From: JACNKV01 sp964422145
Lineage (GTDB): Bacteria; Fidelibacterota; Marinisomatia; Marinisomatales; JACNKV01
Assembly: GCA_964422145.1 (NCBI GenBank)
Contig: CAYQZV010000009.1
Coordinates: 24,405 to 88,404, forward strand
Direction of reading: 5' to 3'
DNA length: 64,000 bases
In this document: positions 33,872 to 43,959 of the stretch, in pieces
How positions within the stretch are numbered: position 1 is the stretch's first letter
Layout of the letters: each line of letters starts with the position of its first letter
Notes under the pieces: generated by a model
The model's input: the letters and a program-made list of their open reading frames with translations, nothing else
Databases searched by the model: none
What the model was told of the DNA's origin: nothing
Program-made: the position numbers and the translations under genes

Positions 33872-35062
33872 TTAATGATTTGTAAATGATATTGATTCTT
33901 CCAATGTTGGATCATTAACCGGAAGAATAGGCTGACTATGCAGCTGACGCCAGAACAGACTTACAAACACACCGCCAATCCCGATGAAAGTTGTTAAATC
34001 CATCCATGAGAATTGAACGCCGTGATGATGGAGTGTCGGCATCACGATCCAATATAGATCAATATAATGCATAAAGAAGACCCATCCGGCTAAGAGTTTT
34101 AACGCTAGTAAATGGCGTTTGGTGAATCGAAAGATCAACAGAATAAAGGGTATGAAAAAATGTCCGAAGATCAAGAATAGACTCATCTCTTTCCATGAAC
34201 CCGTCCATCGGTGCAGATACCAAATGGTTTCTTCAGGGATATTTGCATACCAAATGAAGAAGTACTGTGAACCGGCAATGTATGCCCAAAAGACGACGAA
34301 AGTGAACATCAGTTTTGCAAGATCATGATAATGTTCTTTGGTGATCGTATCCGTTAAGATACCCTTCTTTTGTAAAAAGTGGGAGCTTAGGATTAAAAAG
34401 GTGATGATGGCCAGGTAACTTCCGGTGAAGACATAAACACCGAAAATGGTTGAATACCAATGAGGATCAGTGGACATTAGCCAATCAAAAGAGGCAAAGG
34501 AGATCGTCAATGCAAATAAGATCATCCCGATGGCACTGGTCCGAACTGCCTGCGTGCGAATCTCTCCGGAATTCGAACCATCCTGTGTGACAGACAAATT
34601 ATAGAGTCTAAACACCAGAAAAAACCAGATCAGAAAATATCCAAAAGACCGGATGATGAAAAATATTTCATTTAAATATCCTGACTTTGCCTGTAAAATT
34701 CGGTCGTCAGCGACGACATCCGTGTGACTCCAATGATATATCTCATGGATACCACCGAGCATGATGGGTATAAAGAAAATGAAAAGCCACGGAAGGACTT
34801 TCATCACTGTTTCCCCGATCCGTCGGAAGATCGTACTCCAAACCGCTCCGGTCAGATAATGAAGCATGACGAAGAATAATCCGCCGAGTCCGAGTGTCGC
34901 CCAGAACGTAAAGGAGATGAGATAAGAATGATAAAATTGTTTAGCGTCAATCGAAGAACCGATAGCAGACAGAATCAAAAATAGAAGTCCGATACCGAGT
35001 GAGATATTCCCAAAGGAACCTGATTGAGTGATGCGATAAGTTTTAGGATCGTACTGTATCAT
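33872..35062 (-). CDS. actF: Alternative complex III subunit ActF (NrfD-like)
   Basis: A 396-residue inner-membrane protein with about ten TM helices, the smaller NrfD/PsrC-like subunit of the quinol:electron-acceptor oxidoreductase. Typical segments are TISFASFDWLMSTDPHWYST (about 185-204) and FTFVVFWAYIAGSQYFFIWY (about 252-271). It ends the actABCDEF run, 7 bp after actE. ActF lies in the membrane beside ActC and helps form the quinol/proton path in known complexes. Confidence 0.88.
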   Translation of the reverse strand: MIQYDPKTYRITQSGSFGNISLGIGLLFLILSAIGSSIDAKQFYHSYLISFTFWATLGLGGLFFVMLHYLTGAVWSTIFRRIGETVMKVLPWLFIFFIPIMLGGIHEIYHWSHTDVVADDRILQAKSGYLNEIFFIIRSFGYFLIWFFLVFRLYNLSVTQDGSNSGEIRTQAVRTSAIGMILFALTISFASFDWLMSTDPHWYSTIFGVYVFTGSYLAIITFLILSSHFLQKKGILTDTITKEHYHDLAKLMFTFVVFWAYIAGSQYFFIWYANIPEETIWYLHRWTGSWKEMSLFLIFGHFFIPFILLIFRFTKRHLLALKLLAGWVFFMHYIDLYWIVMPTLHHHGVQFSWMDLTTFIGIGGVFVSLFWRQLHSQPILPVNDPTLEESISFTNH

Positions 35063-35069
35063 AAGACGT

Positions 35070-35627
35070 TTATTGTGTTTGTAATTGGCGGATATAGGAG
35101 ACGATGGCCCACCTATCTTCTACCTGAATTTGATGTTTATAAGACGGCATTAGAACGTTCCCGTTTGTGATCACTGAAAAGATCTGACCGTCCGGCATGT
35201 TAAGAACCCTGTCAGAGTGAATAGACGTTGCAGGAGGGTAAACATATTTTGTCATCAATCCCATCCCGTCTCCGTTATTGTTATGGCAGGGAGAACAAAA
35301 TGTATTGTACTGAACTTCTCCTTTGAGTAATAGATCCGAAGATACCGCAATCGGATTTATATCCACAAACTGATCGAAATCATTTTTACCGAAATAAAAA
35401 GCCGTATTATCATGTAATTCTCCGATGGCAACTGTACCTTCAACAGGCTGTCTCATCGCCGATTTATCAGCAAAAAATTGACTTTCTTTAAACGGCTTAT
35501 ATTTTTGCTGTGTATCCATGTTGGGATTAAGGTGGACAGGAGGTTTCTCCGATTTATCTCCCTGAAGACAGCCGCTGATGACAAGTGCCATTAGCATGAT
35601 CACCCCAATTTGCATTAAGCGACTCAT
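35070..35627 (-). CDS. actE: Alternative complex III subunit ActE (monohaem cytochrome c lipoprotein)
   Basis: The 185-residue precursor has a lipobox (LMALVISGCLQGD) and one haem c site, CSPCHNNNGDGMG (CxxCH). A likely distal Met is in the NVLMPSYKHQIQ segment. It is a peripheral electron carrier of the complex on the periplasmic face. It overlaps actD by 4 bp. Confidence 0.9.
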   Translation of the reverse strand: MSRLMQIGVIMLMALVISGCLQGDKSEKPPVHLNPNMDTQQKYKPFKESQFFADKSAMRQPVEGTVAIGELHDNTAFYFGKNDFDQFVDINPIAVSSDLLLKGEVQYNTFCSPCHNNNGDGMGLMTKYVYPPATSIHSDRVLNMPDGQIFSVITNGNVLMPSYKHQIQVEDRWAIVSYIRQLQTQ

Positions 35628-36163
35628 TCTTCTTCCTCCAGTAATTCGATATGTGTACTTCCCATAGACTCCAAAAGTTGTTTTGTTTGGACGAGTTTAA
35701 ATTGACCATCGGCTGCATCAATGCTAACAAAAAATCCATCATCGCTGGCTTTTTTCTCAAAATGATCTGAGTAAAAGACCGGATGATGAAATCGAGGTAA
35801 TCGGTTGAGTGAAAGCATGCCAAAAACAGCTGAAATTGCTCCAAACAGGACAAGTAAAGCGAAAGTAATCACAATATAAGACTGCCAAGCGAAATACGGC
35901 TTTCCGCTGATCACAAGTGGGTAGGCAACCGCATGAGACCATGACTGCAGTCCGAACCCGATCGCTGCACCAAGAAAGGCAAAGAAGCCGACGACGTATC
36001 CAAGGATCGATCGCTTCAGTCCCATCGCTTGATCCATCCCATGGATGGGGAAAGGGGAGTGACAGTCGAATTGAGAATATCGTTCTTCCCGCAATTTTTC
36101 AGCTGCATGAAGCAGATCAGCAGGGGATGAAAATTCAGCAATGAGTCCTAATGTTTTTTTCAT
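35624..36163 (-). CDS. actD: Alternative complex III subunit ActD (DUF3341)
   Basis: The 179-residue protein has a short cytosolic N-terminal domain (LIAEFSSPADLLHAAEKLRE; FDCHSPFPIHGMDQAMGLKR) and two TM helices (about 60-82 and 95-120). This is the DUF3341 plan of ActD. The FDCHSPFPIHGMD block is the family signature. The gene overlaps actC and actE by 4 bp each, so translational coupling is likely. Confidence 0.9.
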   Translation of the reverse strand: MKKTLGLIAEFSSPADLLHAAEKLREERYSQFDCHSPFPIHGMDQAMGLKRSILGYVVGFFAFLGAAIGFGLQSWSHAVAYPLVISGKPYFAWQSYIVITFALLVLFGAISAVFGMLSLNRLPRFHHPVFYSDHFEKKASDDGFFVSIDAADGQFKLVQTKQLLESMGSTHIELLEEEE

Positions 36164-37539
36164 GATTGCCCTCCGTCGTGATGCGGGTCAGCTTGAGGTA
36201 AAACCGCTTTCACTTCTGTCATGGATATCATCGGCAAGAAACGTAGGAAGAGAAGGAACAACGTGAAGAACAGTCCGAAACTTCCGACAAAGGTCATGAT
36301 ATCCCAAATTGTGGGGGAATAATAATCCCATGAGGACGGAAGGAAATCTCTGGAAAGAGAGGTGACCGTGATCACGAACCGTTCAAACCACATCCCGATG
36401 TTCACTAAGATTGAAGCCACAAATAAAAAGGCTACATTCGTTCGAAGTCGTTTAAACCAGAAAAGCTGCGGAACGAATACATTACACGTGATCATCGTCC
36501 AATACGCCCAAGCATAATTACCTAATGCGCGATTTGTAAACGCAAATGACTCAAATAGATTCCCGCTGTACCACGCGATAAAGAACTCCATTGCATAGGC
36601 GTAACCAACGATCATTCCGGTTAAGAGCATTACTTTTGCCATTCGCTCCAGATGGGTTACTGTAATAAAATGTTCAAGGTTATAAAACTTTCGGGCAATG
36701 ATCGCTAACGTCATCACCATAGCAAATCCTGAGAAAATAGCACCTGCAACAAAATAAGGTGGAAAGATCGTTGTATGCCATCCGGGAATAATACTGGTAG
36801 CAAAGTCCGAACTCACCACACTGTGAACGGACAGAACGAGCGGTGTTGACAAACCGGCCAGCATCAGATAAGCCAATTCATAGTTTTGCCATTGACGGTT
36901 ACCGCCTCTCCAACCCAGGGCAAAGAATCCTAAGATTTTTTTCTTCAATCCTTTTGCACGGTCACGTAAGGTTGCCAGATCAGGAATTAATCCTGTAAAC
37001 CAGAATAAGAGGGATACAGTGAAATACGTACCGACTGCAAAGAAATCCCATAGAAGTGGACTTCGGAAGTTCGGCCACAATCCCATTTGGTTTGGAATAG
37101 GGAAGAACCAATGCAACAACCACATCCGACCGACATGAATCCCCGGGAAGAGCAACGCGCAAATGACGGCAAAGATCGTCATCGCTTCAGCAAAGCGATT
37201 GATGGATGTTCTCCATTTTTGCCGCAGCAAAAAGAGAATAGCAGAGATCAGCGTCCCTGCGTGACCGATACCGACCCAAAAGACAAAATTGACGATAGCC
37301 CAACCCCAGCCAACGGGATTGTTCAGCCCCCAAATGCCGGTACCTTCCCAAATGAGAAATCCGACGGAACCAAGCAAAACCAACAACAATGAAAATGCCA
37401 ACCCAAACGCAAGGAACCATTCTTTCGTTGCTTTTGTTTCGGTGATACCGCTGATCGTACCGGTGATCGATTTAAAGGTTTGATTCCCGGTGATCAACGG
37501 TTGTTCAGTCACAGTTGATTTTTGAATTGTACTGCTCAT
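36160..37539 (-). CDS. actC: Alternative complex III subunit ActC (NrfD-like)
   Basis: The 459-residue integral membrane protein has about ten TM helices and is the larger NrfD-like subunit, with the quinol-oxidising region. Conserved stretches are FWVGIGHAGTLISAILFLLR (about 92-111) and SDFATSIIPGWHTTIFPPYF (about 230-249). It overlaps actB and actD by ATGA. Confidence 0.9.
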   Translation of the reverse strand: MSSTIQKSTVTEQPLITGNQTFKSITGTISGITETKATKEWFLAFGLAFSLLLVLLGSVGFLIWEGTGIWGLNNPVGWGWAIVNFVFWVGIGHAGTLISAILFLLRQKWRTSINRFAEAMTIFAVICALLFPGIHVGRMWLLHWFFPIPNQMGLWPNFRSPLLWDFFAVGTYFTVSLLFWFTGLIPDLATLRDRAKGLKKKILGFFALGWRGGNRQWQNYELAYLMLAGLSTPLVLSVHSVVSSDFATSIIPGWHTTIFPPYFVAGAIFSGFAMVMTLAIIARKFYNLEHFITVTHLERMAKVMLLTGMIVGYAYAMEFFIAWYSGNLFESFAFTNRALGNYAWAYWTMITCNVFVPQLFWFKRLRTNVAFLFVASILVNIGMWFERFVITVTSLSRDFLPSSWDYYSPTIWDIMTFVGSFGLFFTLFLLFLRFLPMISMTEVKAVLPQADPHHDGGQS

Positions 37540-40500
37540 GATACACCATCCGTTTTCAGATCAGGATTCGGGTTTCGGAGTTTCGCAAGGTACGTCACTC
37601 GCGGTTGAGTATTTAACTCCCCTAATAATGAATACATTCGATTTTGTTTCCTTGTTAAAGAGATACGGCTGTTTGGATCAGTGATATCACCAAAGACAAT
37701 TGCATCCGTCGGGCATGATTGCTGGCAAGCCGTGGTGACTTCACCGTCTTTCAGATCACGTCCTTCATTATTCGCTGTGATTTTAGCTTGTGAGATTCGC
37801 TGAACACAGAAGGTACATTTTTCCATGACACCTCGGAACCGCACCGTAACGTCCGGGTTTTGCACCATTTGGACAATTTCAGGTAAATCCTTTGTGAAGT
37901 TATGGAAGTTGAACCGCCGAACTTTATACGGACAGTTGTTGGCACAATAACGGGTTCCGACACATCGATTGTATGTCATGCTGTTTAGTCCGTCTTCAGA
38001 GTGTGTCGTCGCAGCGACAGGGCAAACCTGTTCGCAGGGCGCCATTTCACAATGCTGACAGTTGATCGGCTGGATAACCATATCCGGAGAATCCATTTCA
38101 CCGGAATAGTATCGATCTAATCTGATCCAGGACATTTCCCGGCCTTTTTCGACTTGTTCTTTTCCAACGATCGGAATATTGTTTTCTCCCTGACAGGAAA
38201 TCGAACAGACATTACATCCGGTACAGAGATTCAGGTCGATTGCCATGCCCCATTGCGGGCCGGAATCATACTGAACTTCATCCCACATGGATACCAGCGG
38301 GAGAGCAGAATCATGTTCTTTAACAAAATCAGGATGTTTCTGATAGTCATCGAGTGTAGACTCACGAATAATAACGGGGAGACGGTCTTGAATGGCATCT
38401 GCTGCCAGTTTTTCAGTGTCTAAACCGTGATGATCCTGAGTGCAAGCCAACACAGCGGTTTTACCTGTGTTTGAAATGTTGACATTCTCAGCTCGCCATA
38501 GAGATGATGTTTCACGGATGGCGTATGTATTTCCGCCGACACCGTTTCCGACTCGTCCGGATGATGTTCGGCCATAACCCAGTTCAATCGAAATGGAGTT
38601 ATCGGCATGGCCGGGTACGATCCAAACGGGCAGTTCAACAGAATAACCATTGATGCGTAAAGCAACAACGTCTTTGTTTTTCACGCCCAGTTCTTTCGCG
38701 GTGGAATGACTCATCAGTGCAGCATTATCCCAAGTCAGCTTCGTGACCGGATTCGGAGATTCCTGGAGCCAACCGTTATTGGCGAATCGTCCGTCGAAAA
38801 CAGACGAAGACGGTTTGAATACAACTTCAAAACCATCCATAGTTTCGATCGGATAGTCTTTTAATACTTTTCTTACCGCTGTTTTAGACAGGAAAGGATT
38901 CGCTGATTTGTTCAGTTTTCCCTGATAAACGCCGTCATGCAGAACTTTTTTCCAATTGGATGAAAAATCTGAAGAGAAAAACGGTCCCCATGTTGTTTGC
39001 ACCAAATCGTGTCCCGACGGGGTAGAAAGATTGTTTTGAATCAACGCTGCCAGCAATTCGATGTAACTCACTCCGCCAAACAAAGGTTGGATTTGAGGTT
39101 GGGTAATCCCTTTAACACCTTCGATGGTTTCCGTATCACCCCACGCTTCCAATGGATTGGCCAAGTTGATCAGCCATTCAGCTGTTTTTGATGTCTCATT
39201 CTTATGCGAACAGATGTGAACGGTGTGCGGCACTTTTTGAATAGCATCACCAACATTCAAATCAACCGGAGCATTATAAACCGGATTTCCTCCGAATAAA
39301 ACCAAAGTTGAAACATTGCCTTGATGCATAGATTGCACCAACGAATTCAAATCTTGAGTCTTGGGACGGGTTGCATCATTTGCAGAGAAATAGTCTACGG
39401 TGGTTCCTCTGTTTTTCAGAGCATGGTTGATCGCAAATACCAGAGCATGCACATTGGATGGCTGAGTTCGTCCGGCAACGATCAACGATTCTTTTTTGTG
39501 GGATAGCAAATCACTCGCTGCAGCTGCGATCCACTTATTATCAAATGAATGATTTTTATGATCGGATAAGGCATCCACGCCGGGGATGTTTAATCCTTGG
39601 GATTTTAACTCAACCGCCAGAGCAGCAGCGAAAGCACCGATCATTCCGTGATTTAACCGATAGCGGTGGTCGGCAATTCCTCCGGTAACCGACAAAGCAT
39701 TCTCGATCACATAAAGACGATTCATCGAATCATTTTCTGATTCAACGCGACGGCCTTTAGAAAACCCTACCGTATTCCGAATTGAGTGGCTTTCTGTGTT
39801 CAGAAAATCGGCATCAAGAGAGACAATTACTTTAGCTTTATCATAATGATAAACCGGGTGGTATTCACGATCAGTTACAAGATGAATCCCGTCGTAGACT
39901 GATTCATCACTGATTGGATCCCAGGTAACCCATGTCGCTTTGGGATATTTGGATAAGAATTCTTTCTTTAACCGATAAAATGTCGGTGATGGATACGTTT
40001 CAGCTAATACCGCTAATCCTTCACCGTCGGATGCGTCATAGTCCGAAGATAATGTGTTCCATTCCTGTAAGAAATCACTGATTTTGGATTCATATCCATT
40101 GTGTAAAACGGATTGAGTACGATCCGGATCATACATATCCAGAATGGATGCCTGCAGCCAGGTGTTTGACTTCCCTAATGTGGAAGGGTGATTTGGATTT
40201 CCTTCCAGTTTTGTCGGTCTTCCTTCATGATTTTCGACAACGACACCAAACGTCTCAGCTCCAAACGGAATGTTTGTTGCATAAAACTTAGGGACGCCGG
40301 GAACGATATTTTCCGGAGCGATGGCATAAGGAATGATTTTTTCCACTGGGCGCCGACATCCGGCTAACCCCGCTAAGGCGATTGAAGCACCCATAATGGA
40401 GAGGAATTTTCTCCGGCTCATTCCATCCGGAACATCAAACGTTCCTTCTGGAAATTCATTGTGCAGGAATTGTTCAAATTCGGGCGTTTGGTTGATTTCG

Positions 40501-40544
40501 TCCAAACTGCGCCAATAGTTTTTTCCGTTCATATTTGTTTTCAT
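37536..40544 (-). CDS. actB: Alternative complex III subunit ActB (iron-sulfur / molybdopterin-like fusion)
   Basis: The 1002-residue protein starts at ATG 40544, which overlaps the actA stop (ATGA). It carries a twin-arginine signal (MSRRKFLSIMGASIALAGLAGC, Arg44-45). A large molybdopterin-oxidoreductase-like domain without evident cofactor follows (about 60-690). The C-terminal ferredoxin-like domain (about 750-1000) holds four Cys clusters: CTGCNVCSISCQGEN, CQHCEMAPCEQVCP, CVGTRYCANNCPYK and CTFCVQRIS ... CQQSCPTDAI. These carry electrons inside the periplasmic arm. Reading further upstream adds residues from actA and is wrong. Confidence 0.92.
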   Translation of the reverse strand: MKTNMNGKNYWRSLDEINQTPEFEQFLHNEFPEGTFDVPDGMSRRKFLSIMGASIALAGLAGCRRPVEKIIPYAIAPENIVPGVPKFYATNIPFGAETFGVVVENHEGRPTKLEGNPNHPSTLGKSNTWLQASILDMYDPDRTQSVLHNGYESKISDFLQEWNTLSSDYDASDGEGLAVLAETYPSPTFYRLKKEFLSKYPKATWVTWDPISDESVYDGIHLVTDREYHPVYHYDKAKVIVSLDADFLNTESHSIRNTVGFSKGRRVESENDSMNRLYVIENALSVTGGIADHRYRLNHGMIGAFAAALAVELKSQGLNIPGVDALSDHKNHSFDNKWIAAAASDLLSHKKESLIVAGRTQPSNVHALVFAINHALKNRGTTVDYFSANDATRPKTQDLNSLVQSMHQGNVSTLVLFGGNPVYNAPVDLNVGDAIQKVPHTVHICSHKNETSKTAEWLINLANPLEAWGDTETIEGVKGITQPQIQPLFGGVSYIELLAALIQNNLSTPSGHDLVQTTWGPFFSSDFSSNWKKVLHDGVYQGKLNKSANPFLSKTAVRKVLKDYPIETMDGFEVVFKPSSSVFDGRFANNGWLQESPNPVTKLTWDNAALMSHSTAKELGVKNKDVVALRINGYSVELPVWIVPGHADNSISIELGYGRTSSGRVGNGVGGNTYAIRETSSLWRAENVNISNTGKTAVLACTQDHHGLDTEKLAADAIQDRLPVIIRESTLDDYQKHPDFVKEHDSALPLVSMWDEVQYDSGPQWGMAIDLNLCTGCNVCSISCQGENNIPIVGKEQVEKGREMSWIRLDRYYSGEMDSPDMVIQPINCQHCEMAPCEQVCPVAATTHSEDGLNSMTYNRCVGTRYCANNCPYKVRRFNFHNFTKDLPEIVQMVQNPDVTVRFRGVMEKCTFCVQRISQAKITANNEGRDLKDGEVTTACQQSCPTDAIVFGDITDPNSRISLTRKQNRMYSLLGELNTQPRVTYLAKLRNPNPDLKTDGVS

Positions 40545-41188
40545 CGGTGACACCCCGAACAATCTAATGGAGGCGAAATATCTAACTCGTTCATGATCCA
40601 TGATCCGTACGCATGTTGATCTTCGGATGGTGTCCATTTTGTATTTGTAATTTGATCCATGGGACGTAAATACATTGCCGGATCTTTATGGCACTCTACG
40701 CACCATCCCATGCTTAAACTTTTTTCTTGTGAGATCACCTCCATTGATTCAACATCTCCGTGACAGGTACTGCAGCCGACGCCGACAGTAACATGGGCAC
40801 TGTGATCAAAGTAAACATAATCGGGAGACTTATGAACCCGAACCCATTCCATAGGTGTGTTGTTCTCCCAGCTGTCAATGATTTTAGTAAGTTTTTCGCT
40901 ACCCTTTTTAACAACGGTATGACAGTTCATACATGTTTGAGTAGGCGGAACACCTGCAAGTGCAGTCGTTTCAACTCCGGTGTGACAGTATCGGCAATCA
41001 AGTTTCAATTCACCCGCATGAAATTTGTGACTGTAAAGTACGGGTTGTACCGGGGTGTATCCGACATCGGTGTACTTTGGAGACCCCCAATACCAAAAAG
41101 AAAAAATGATGATTCCGAGAAATGCCAGCAGTCCGCTGAGAAGTAACTTCGGAAGTTTATTGGTCCATTTTGGAAATAATTGTGCCAT
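40541..41188 (-). CDS. actA: Alternative complex III subunit ActA (pentahaem cytochrome c)
   Basis: The 215-residue protein has one N-terminal TM anchor (LLLSGLLAFLGIIIFSFWYW) and five CxxCH haem sites: CRYCH, CMNCH, CSTCH, CVECH and CSGCH, the last four residues from the end. This is the first gene of the act operon. The 124-bp gap upstream (41189-41312) carries a 12-bp perfect palindrome and presumably the act promoter. Confidence 0.92.
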   Translation of the reverse strand: MAQLFPKWTNKLPKLLLSGLLAFLGIIIFSFWYWGSPKYTDVGYTPVQPVLYSHKFHAGELKLDCRYCHTGVETTALAGVPPTQTCMNCHTVVKKGSEKLTKIIDSWENNTPMEWVRVHKSPDYVYFDHSAHVTVGVGCSTCHGDVESMEVISQEKSLSMGWCVECHKDPAMYLRPMDQITNTKWTPSEDQHAYGSWIMNELDISPPLDCSGCHR

Positions 41189-41281
41189 TCAGTTTATTTT
41201 GGTTTATTTAAGTATTTTTGTAGTGATTGTAAATAACGTAATCCGTAAAAATATCGAAAAAGAGGTTAAGGGTTTTGCAGG

Positions 41282-41293
41282 GTTGATATCAAC
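41282..41293. promoter_or_regulatory. Perfect 12-bp palindrome upstream of actA
   Basis: GTTGATATCAAC reads the same on both strands, 94 bp before the actA start. The half-site TTGAT resembles an FNR/CRP half-site, but the usual 4-bp spacer is missing. A respiratory regulator site is an inference from position. Confidence 0.4.
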
Positions 41294-41312
41294 TGGAAAT
41301 TCCTTTCATACA

Positions 41313-41759
41313 TCAATGTGAAACGATGATTCGTTCACGCTGCTGATACTCGATTCCGTCTTCATTCCAACGTGCTGTTAAGTTCCACACCCCCGGTGCG
41401 ATCATGACCATATGAATTCCATCAGAAGAAAATGAAAGGGGGATGTCTTTATCCATGGATGTATCATTCGGTCTTCTCAATGAGAGATTACCCTGAATCA
41501 CAGAAGTTCGGTGGGGCTGTACCTGAATTTGAATTCCTGAATTTGTAGATACTATTCCCATGGATTTATTGTCTGCCTTTGTCCGGTTTAATCGATTAAT
41601 CGTTTCCTGATAGGTTATTCCCTCCTGATAATAGGTGTTAGAAACCAACGAATCAGTTTTCGTAGCTGAGAAGGGAATCAGCCAAAGGAAGAAAGCAATC
41701 GTTCCTCCAATGGTGATGAAAAGTCCCAAGGGCCAGAATGTTTCTTTTCGCATGATCAT
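41313..41759 (-). CDS. ccoH: FixH/CcoH-like cbb3 oxidase assembly protein
   Basis: The 148-residue protein has one N-terminal TM (about 8-28, FWPLGLFITIGGTIAFFLWL) and an extracytoplasmic beta domain with the FixH-type YYQEGITYQETINRLNRTKA segment. It overlaps ccoG by 4 bp and ends the cco run. CcoH stabilises newly made CcoN/CcoP in other bacteria. Confidence 0.8.
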   Translation of the reverse strand: MIMRKETFWPLGLFITIGGTIAFFLWLIPFSATKTDSLVSNTYYQEGITYQETINRLNRTKADNKSMGIVSTNSGIQIQVQPHRTSVIQGNLSLRRPNDTSMDKDIPLSFSSDGIHMVMIAPGVWNLTARWNEDGIEYQQRERIIVSH

Positions 41760-43129
41760 TTCCCCGGACTGATGAAAGAACTGCGAACATTCTGTAAGGT
41801 CTTTCCATCGACAAGAATTTCAAACTGGATCGGCATCACAACCGATTGAATTATTTCAACAGGAAGATGAACAAAAAATGCGGTTTGCAATAATGCTTCC
41901 GGTTGAACCGTTAAGGTCGGTGTAACAAACTGAATTTGACCTTCTTTTGGATAGATTAGAATAATTTCAGGCTCAATGGTATCAAAAGTTTTATTCACAA
42001 TTTGAGCATTGAAAAGATTGGATATTTGATCGGTTTTTGTTTGAAGATAAGTAGACCCGGGCGTTCGCAGGACAGTTGCTTCAATCGGATTCCGTGTCAT
42101 TAAAAAGAAAGTGGCGATACTTAATAAGATGGTCAACACCGCGGAATAACCGATCGTACGGGCATTAACAATATTTTCTGCGCCTTGTTTAATTCCATGG
42201 TAGGACGCATATTTGATCAATCCTTTGGGTTTGTCCATTTTTATCATGATCGCATCACAGGCATCGATACAGGCAGTACAGTTAATACACTCTAACTGGG
42301 TTCCATTTCGGATATCGATTCCGGTCGGGCAAACATGAACACAGCGGGAACAATCAATACAGTCACCGCCTTCAGATCCTTTTTTATGGCGTGGCTCGCC
42401 ACGCACAAAATTGTAATGAACCGCCACAGTTTTATCATGAATAAGCACGCTCTGCAATCGGCCGTATGGACAAACTAACGTACAAATCTGTTCGCGAAAA
42501 CTGGCGAAAACCCAATATAAAAACCCGGTAAATGTCAGCATCGCAATGAACCCACCGGTATGCTCAGAAACCGGATCAGTAATAATTATGAATAAAGCGT
42601 CCGGTCCGATGATCCATGCGAGCAATATGTTAGTGATGAACCAGGCCAGAAAAATAAAAAGAGAATGTTTTAACAGTTTTTTACCGATTTTAACACCCGT
42701 CCAAGGTTGGGCATTTAATTTCTTTTGCTGTTGAGCGTCACCTTCAATCCAATATTCGATTTTCCTCGCGACCATCTCCATAAACACCGTTTGAGGACAA
42801 GCCCATCCGCACCATAATCTTCCAAAAACGACCGTGAATAATATGATGAAGATCAACAGGGATATCATGATCAACAGGAAGATGTGAAAATCCTGAGGCC
42901 AAAACCCGACACCGAACAGATAAAATCGTCTCTGCAGGATATCCAATAAAAATAATGGGCGACCATTAATCGTGATGAACGGAAGTGCAATCAGCAGTGC
43001 AATCAATAAGAATGCAACAATCTGCCTGTATGTGTAAAAAGTGCCCTTAGGTTGGCGCGGATAAACCCAAACCCGTTTGCCTTCTTCACTTACCGTGGAG
43101 ATACGATCTCGGAAATTTTCTTTTGTCAT
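41756..43129 (-). CDS. ccoG: CcoG/FixG/RdxA ferredoxin-like cbb3 assembly protein
   Basis: The 457-residue membrane protein has five TM helices and two 4Fe-4S motifs: CIDCSRCVHVCPTGIDIRNG and CINCTACIDACDAIMIKMD. GRLWCGWACPQTVFMEMVAR and CTLVCPYGRLQSVL also match the family. A C-terminal Ig-like periplasmic domain follows. CcoG acts in copper delivery to the oxidase as a Cu(II)-reducing protein. It lies 68 bp after ccoP. Confidence 0.93.
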   Translation of the reverse strand: MTKENFRDRISTVSEEGKRVWVYPRQPKGTFYTYRQIVAFLLIALLIALPFITINGRPLFLLDILQRRFYLFGVGFWPQDFHIFLLIMISLLIFIILFTVVFGRLWCGWACPQTVFMEMVARKIEYWIEGDAQQQKKLNAQPWTGVKIGKKLLKHSLFIFLAWFITNILLAWIIGPDALFIIITDPVSEHTGGFIAMLTFTGFLYWVFASFREQICTLVCPYGRLQSVLIHDKTVAVHYNFVRGEPRHKKGSEGGDCIDCSRCVHVCPTGIDIRNGTQLECINCTACIDACDAIMIKMDKPKGLIKYASYHGIKQGAENIVNARTIGYSAVLTILLSIATFFLMTRNPIEATVLRTPGSTYLQTKTDQISNLFNAQIVNKTFDTIEPEIILIYPKEGQIQFVTPTLTVQPEALLQTAFFVHLPVEIIQSVVMPIQFEILVDGKTLQNVRSSFISPGK

Positions 43130-43197
43130 AATGAAATCCGTTACCGAGGATACTGACTGTTATCAACCGGCACCCTCGGTAAATCAATTACAGGAAA

Positions 43198-43959
43198 TTA
43201 TTCGACTAAATCTCCTTCGGGAGCTTTCGCATTCGGAGGATTGGTTCCTTGTAAAGATAAGATGTAATCTGAAACAGCATCGATCTGCTCATCTGAAATA
43301 AGGCCTTTCCACGGTACCATCCCTTTTATGGGAACTCCGGCGTTGATAATCTGAATGATTTCATCTTTTGTTCCGCCGTGAATCCAATATTTATCCGTCA
43401 TATTCGGACCGTTCAGTCCTTCTCCTCGTTGACCGTGACAAACTACACAGTTTTGAGCAAACACACTTTTTCCGTCACCGCCCGATGCCGCGTCGGGTGT
43501 GATGGCAGCATCCGTTTGAGCCGGTGTAGCGAGAGCAGCCGCAGCGAGACTCTCGTTTATTCCGCCGCTGTTCAATAACGCCAATTGTTCATCCGTTGCT
43601 TTTAATTTCGCTTCGGCAATCAATTGCTCAAAGGTTACTTCTTCACCAATATAATATTTGAACTGATCGCGTATTCTCGGTACTAACTCTTCGGGAAAAG
43701 CCGCAAGCGGGGAAGAATATCCGATCTGTGTCCCGGCTCCGGTTTCATCGAGAACTGCACCTGAAACAGCAGCTAATTCCTGGTCATACTCCGCAGCGGA
43801 ATCCAACCCAATGTCGAAAACGTGGTAGTACAGTAAATATGCCAATGAAAACACGATCGTGACATTAAACAAGTGCACCCACCATGGCGGAAGATCATTA
43901 TCAAACTCACGAATACCGTCATATTCATGATTCATTAAAAGATCTTGTTCTTTAGTCAT
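43198..43959 (-). CDS. ccoP: cbb3 oxidase subunit III (CcoP), single-haem form
   Basis: The 253-residue protein starts at ATG 43959 with AAGGAG (43966-43971) upstream. The N-terminal CcoP anchor (YDGIREFDNDLPPWWVHLF then a TM helix, about 28-48) is followed by a linker rich in Ala/Thr and one cytochrome c domain (CVVCHGQRGEGLNGPNM). Proteobacterial CcoP has two haems, but here only one CxxCH is present, so electron entry is shortened. The start overlaps ccoQ by 8 bp. Confidence 0.9.
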   Translation of the reverse strand: MTKEQDLLMNHEYDGIREFDNDLPPWWVHLFNVTIVFSLAYLLYYHVFDIGLDSAAEYDQELAAVSGAVLDETGAGTQIGYSSPLAAFPEELVPRIRDQFKYYIGEEVTFEQLIAEAKLKATDEQLALLNSGGINESLAAAALATPAQTDAAITPDAASGGDGKSVFAQNCVVCHGQRGEGLNGPNMTDKYWIHGGTKDEIIQIINAGVPIKGMVPWKGLISDEQIDAVSDYILSLQGTNPPNAKAPEGDLVE

